This document shows, one piece after another, positions 61,502-64,000 of a stretch of 64,000 nt of DNA. Below the pieces are notes generated by a model, which was not told where the DNA came from, searched no databases, and saw nothing but the letters and a program-made list of their open reading frames with translations. The position numbers and the translations under genes were made by a program. Positions within the stretch are counted from its first letter, which is position 1. Each line of letters starts with the position of its first letter. The DNA is taken from NCBI RefSeq assembly GCF_029714945.1, contig NZ_CP121634.1, forward strand, positions 3,679,001-3,743,000. The letters run 5' to 3'. Source of the stretch: Bradyrhizobium sp. CIAT3101 (GTDB lineage Bacteria; Pseudomonadota; Alphaproteobacteria; Rhizobiales; Xanthobacteraceae).

Positions 61502-64000
61502 CAATCCTTCGAGCGTTTCGTGGCCAGGGCGCCGCCGCCGTTTCGACCTATCTCCGTGGCGTCAGCATTGTCGCCTTGCTGGCGGGCGGCGGTACCGCCG
61601 GCGCGCGCAGCCTCAACAGCTCGTCAAGCATTTCGCTCACGAACGCCGCCAGCGCGGCGCAATTGGCTGCGGGGATACAGGCTGCCGCGGCGGCGCAGCA
61701 ATCGTCGCAATCGCTTGCCCGTGCAGCCGCGGCACTCCAGGCGGCGCGGGCTGCGCAGCAATCGGCAAAATCGCTGGCATCGACCTTGAAGGGTGGGGTC
61801 CCGGACGGCATCACGACCAACGGACTGATGCCGGCCGATGGAATCGCCGGTGACCCGACCTTGTGGCAAGGCGCGTTGGCGCCCACCCAAACCGTCGCCA
61901 ATGGCCGGACGCTGGTCGATATTCAACAGACACAGCAAAAGGCGATCCTGAACTGGAAGACGTTCAACGTCGGCCGCAACACCACGCTCACCTTCGATCA
62001 GCAGGCGAGCGACTGGACGGTCCTGAACCGGGTCTCGGACCCGTCTGCCTCTCCGAGCACGATCCTCGGGCAGATCAGCGCGAAGGGGGGCGTCTACATC
62101 ATCAACCAGAACGGCATCATCTTCGGCGGCGGCTCCCAGATCAATGTTCACGCGCTGGTGGCTTCTGATCTCGATGTCGGGACGCTCGGGCAGACGCGGT
62201 TCGACCGCGATCAGTTCTTCCTCGGCACCGGCATCGCCAATGGAACGCTTGCCGTCAAAAGCTTTTCGATCGGAGGGGAAGACAAGCAGACGAAAGCGAT
62301 CGGCGGTGGCGTGGTCGTTCAGGCCGGCGCCACGATACAGATCGACGATCCGGGCCCGGATAAGCCGGGTGGGTTCGCCTATCTGTTCGGCTCGAACGTC
62401 GCGAATTACGGCGAGATCAGTGTACCGAACGGGGAAGCAGCCCTGATTTCGGCGCGTGCTATCTTTCTGACGCCAAACAGCGACGCCGCCGCTAGTTTTC
62501 CGTCTGCTGTCCTGCCGGCGAAGGTGACGTTCCGCGGGACCGGGTTCCAACTTTCGCCATATGCAAACTCATACAATTTCGCTGGAACCCCCAGTGGTCC
62601 GTATTTGTCGGGGACAGGCTCTGTCGCCAATAACGGGCTGATCGAAACACGCAGCGGCATCGTCGAGATGGCGGGTGACCGGGTCAGCATCGGCGCCCAG
62701 GGTGTCATTTCGGCGGACACCAGCATCAGCCTTCCCAGCATGGTGCTGCTTCATGCGGCGACGAGTGTCGACCTGAGCGGCACGATCAGCATGCTCCCGT
62801 CCGACACTGGCGCGACGCTTCCGCAGTCGAGCAGCGCGGGAAGCAACGTCCAGAGCTTCATGCCAGCCTACGTCGAAGCGACGGCACAAGGTCAGGTCAC
62901 CGTCGAATCGAGCGGCCTCGTGTCGGCTCCTGCCGCGTCGATTTCGATCAATGTCGCGGACCTGACAGGCAGTCAGGGCAGCAGCAGAACCCTGTTCGGC
63001 GATGTATCGGTGAACGCATCGCTGTCGGGCCCGCAACGCGTGCTGCTCGCGCCCGGCGCCACCATCGACGTGGCCGGATTGCAGAACGTCGAGCTTCCGG
63101 CGAGCTACAATTTCATCTCTTTTACGCCGACCAACGAGTTTGCGGACATGCCGCTTCAGCGCAGCGGCGCGCTGTACGGACAGCCGCTGTGGATCGATAT
63201 TCGCGCGTCCGGAACGCGCAGCGACGGCACGACGTGGCTCGGCACACCGCTCGCGAACGCGAACGACGTCGTCAATGCGGTCGGCCGGAGCATCTTCCAG
63301 TTGATGACGGCCGGCGGCAATGTGTCGCTGACCACGCCCCAACTCAATGCTGCGGGCCAGGAGGTGGTGCTTCAGTCCGGGTCTGTGATCAACACGGCAG
63401 GCGGCAGCATTCGTTATCTGCCCGGAACGGTTCCGGTTACAATCCTTCTGGGCAGCGACGGCCGCAGATACAGCATGCAAAATGCCAGTCCCGACATGAC
63501 CTATGTCGGGATTGCCGGCGTGTTCACTTCCGCTCATTCGCATTGGGGGGACACGTACAAGCAGATCTGGAACACCAACACCACGATGCAGGTCTCGGGG
63601 TATACCGACGGGCAGGGTGCGGGCGGCGTTGCCGTCAGCACGGTGAACCCGGTGCTGGCGGGGACGCTGCTGTTCGGCTCGGTCGCCGGCGAGCGCCAGA
63701 TCGCGTCCGGCAGTTTGCCCTCGCAGGGCTATCTGACGCTCACCACGCCATCGACCGTCGTGATCGGAGCGAACGCGACGTCGCTGCCTGCCGATTTCGA
63801 TTCCAGATACAACCAGAATATCTATTCGGCCAATGGAACGCTGATCGGCAAGGGGACAGCGCTGCTCCCGCCGAATCCGACCAACGCGACAGACCTCGTG
63901 TCCTCGGATAATTTCGCGTCGACGAGCGCTTACCAGACGTTCCTGTCGGCAGACGAGCTTTCGGGCTACGGGCTCAGCGCGCTTTCCATCACGTCCAACG
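61498..64000 (+). CDS. filamentous-haemagglutinin-type TpsA exoprotein, 5' part (runs off right edge)
   Basis: Read by hand from GTG 61498 to the window end (834 codons, no stop); GTG 61453 is an alternative. A signal-like start (YLRGVSIVALLAGGGTAGA) is followed by an Ala/Gln/Ser repeat segment, then the TPS secretion domain: QQTQQKAILNWKTFNVGRNT, SDWTVLNRVSD, GQISAKGGVYIINQNGIIFGGG and INVHALVASDLDVG, typical of filamentous haemagglutinin N-terminal domains. After it come beta-helix turns (GLVSAPAASISINVADL; VVLQSGSVINTAGG). It should be exported by a TpsB; that of 35391 is the candidate. Full proteins of this type often exceed 2000 residues. Confidence 0.92.
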   Translation, partial: MTILRAFRGQGAAAVSTYLRGVSIVALLAGGGTAGARSLNSSSSISLTNAASAAQLAAGIQAAAAAQQSSQSLARAAAALQAARAAQQSAKSLASTLKGGVPDGITTNGLMPADGIAGDPTLWQGALAPTQTVANGRTLVDIQQTQQKAILNWKTFNVGRNTTLTFDQQASDWTVLNRVSDPSASPSTILGQISAKGGVYIINQNGIIFGGGSQINVHALVASDLDVGTLGQTRFDRDQFFLGTGIANGTLAVKSFSIGGEDKQTKAIGGGVVVQAGATIQIDDPGPDKPGGFAYLFGSNVANYGEISVPNGEAALISARAIFLTPNSDAAASFPSAVLPAKVTFRGTGFQLSPYANSYNFAGTPSGPYLSGTGSVANNGLIETRSGIVEMAGDRVSIGAQGVISADTSISLPSMVLLHAATSVDLSGTISMLPSDTGATLPQSSSAGSNVQSFMPAYVEATAQGQVTVESSGLVSAPAASISINVADLTGSQGSSRTLFGDVSVNASLSGPQRVLLAPGATIDVAGLQNVELPASYNFISFTPTNEFADMPLQRSGALYGQPLWIDIRASGTRSDGTTWLGTPLANANDVVNAVGRSIFQLMTAGGNVSLTTPQLNAAGQEVVLQSGSVINTAGGSIRYLPGTVPVTILLGSDGRRYSMQNASPDMTYVGIAGVFTSAHSHWGDTYKQIWNTNTTMQVSGYTDGQGAGGVAVSTVNPVLAGTLLFGSVAGERQIASGSLPSQGYLTLTTPSTVVIGANATSLPADFDSRYNQNIYSANGTLIGKGTALLPPNPTNATDLVSSDNFASTSAYQTFLSADELSGYGLSALSITSN

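Noticed and set aside
1..64000. CRISPR arrays, insertion sequences or intact prophage
   Set aside because: No regularly spaced repeats, transposases or phage structural genes were seen.

Overview
The window is GC-rich, densely coded alphaproteobacterial chromosome that looks like a Bradyrhizobium-type member of the Rhizobiales. This is inferred from gene style only: an ALA synthase, a HisKA_2/HWE-type kinase, RHxRH-like EmrAB/AraC and DJ-1/Ior stress genes, a divergent gsp type II secretion locus, and the exopolysaccharide (EPS) gene families. No rRNA or complete tRNA is present, so species cannot be named.

Left part (1-17.1 kb): an electrophile/aldehyde and redox-stress cluster. It holds an AraC regulator with an EmrA/EmrB efflux pair (minus strand, running off the left edge), a small histidine kinase, an aldehyde dehydrogenase, an NAD(P)-binding reductase, a FUSC-like membrane protein, a secreted alpha/beta hydrolase, Dps, an aldo/keto reductase and a DJ-1/PfpI protein. 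These are followed by a Tat-exported molybdenum/2Fe-2S aldehyde-oxidase-like enzyme with a triheme cytochrome c, then an HbpS/GlcG-like protein coupled to 5-aminolevulinate synthase. A TTTAC direct-repeat motif recurs in front of at least five of these transcription units and may define one regulon.

Junction (17.1-19 kb): gene-poor and partly AT-rich, with three very small minus-strand genes and a run of perfect hairpins. A 3' fragment of tRNA-Gly(GCC) is flanked by ATTCTGAYA repeats and a possible integrase tail. This looks like the attachment site of an integrative element, and the fragment's orientation puts the element on the left.

Middle (19-30.7 kb): a type II secretion system. gspD and a Sel1-repeat protein are on the minus strand; gspE-F-G-H-I-J-K-L-M and a GspC/N-like gene are on the plus strand as one tightly overlapping operon. 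No prepilin peptidase is seen.

Envelope region (31-44 kb): a Wza-type export lipoprotein, a small secreted protein, a lytic transglycosylase, and an ECF sigma factor overlapping a truncated FecR-like gene. Then comes an unusual operon: a TpsB/FhaC-type transporter, a DUF2341-LamG-like protein fused to ExbB, ExbD, a TonB-like protein, a porin, a periplasmic coiled-coil protein and a PpiC foldase. This is the most novel-looking system here.

Right part (44-64 kb): EPS synthesis and modification (WbaP-type priming transferase, parallel beta-helix protein, FkbH-type HAD protein, YdjC/ChbG deacetylase, glycoside hydrolase, polysaccharide deacetylase, two GT4 enzymes, GNAT-like protein, WecG/TagA transferase, PpiC foldase). 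A PstS-like secreted protein with a strong terminator follows, then the start of a large filamentous-haemagglutinin-type TpsA exoprotein that runs off the right edge. TpsA is the obvious candidate passenger for the TpsB encoded 26 kb upstream, and the PstS-like protein is a candidate type II secretion substrate. Short AT-rich motifs of the ATGTTA/TAACAT type recur in intergenic regions from 22 kb onward.
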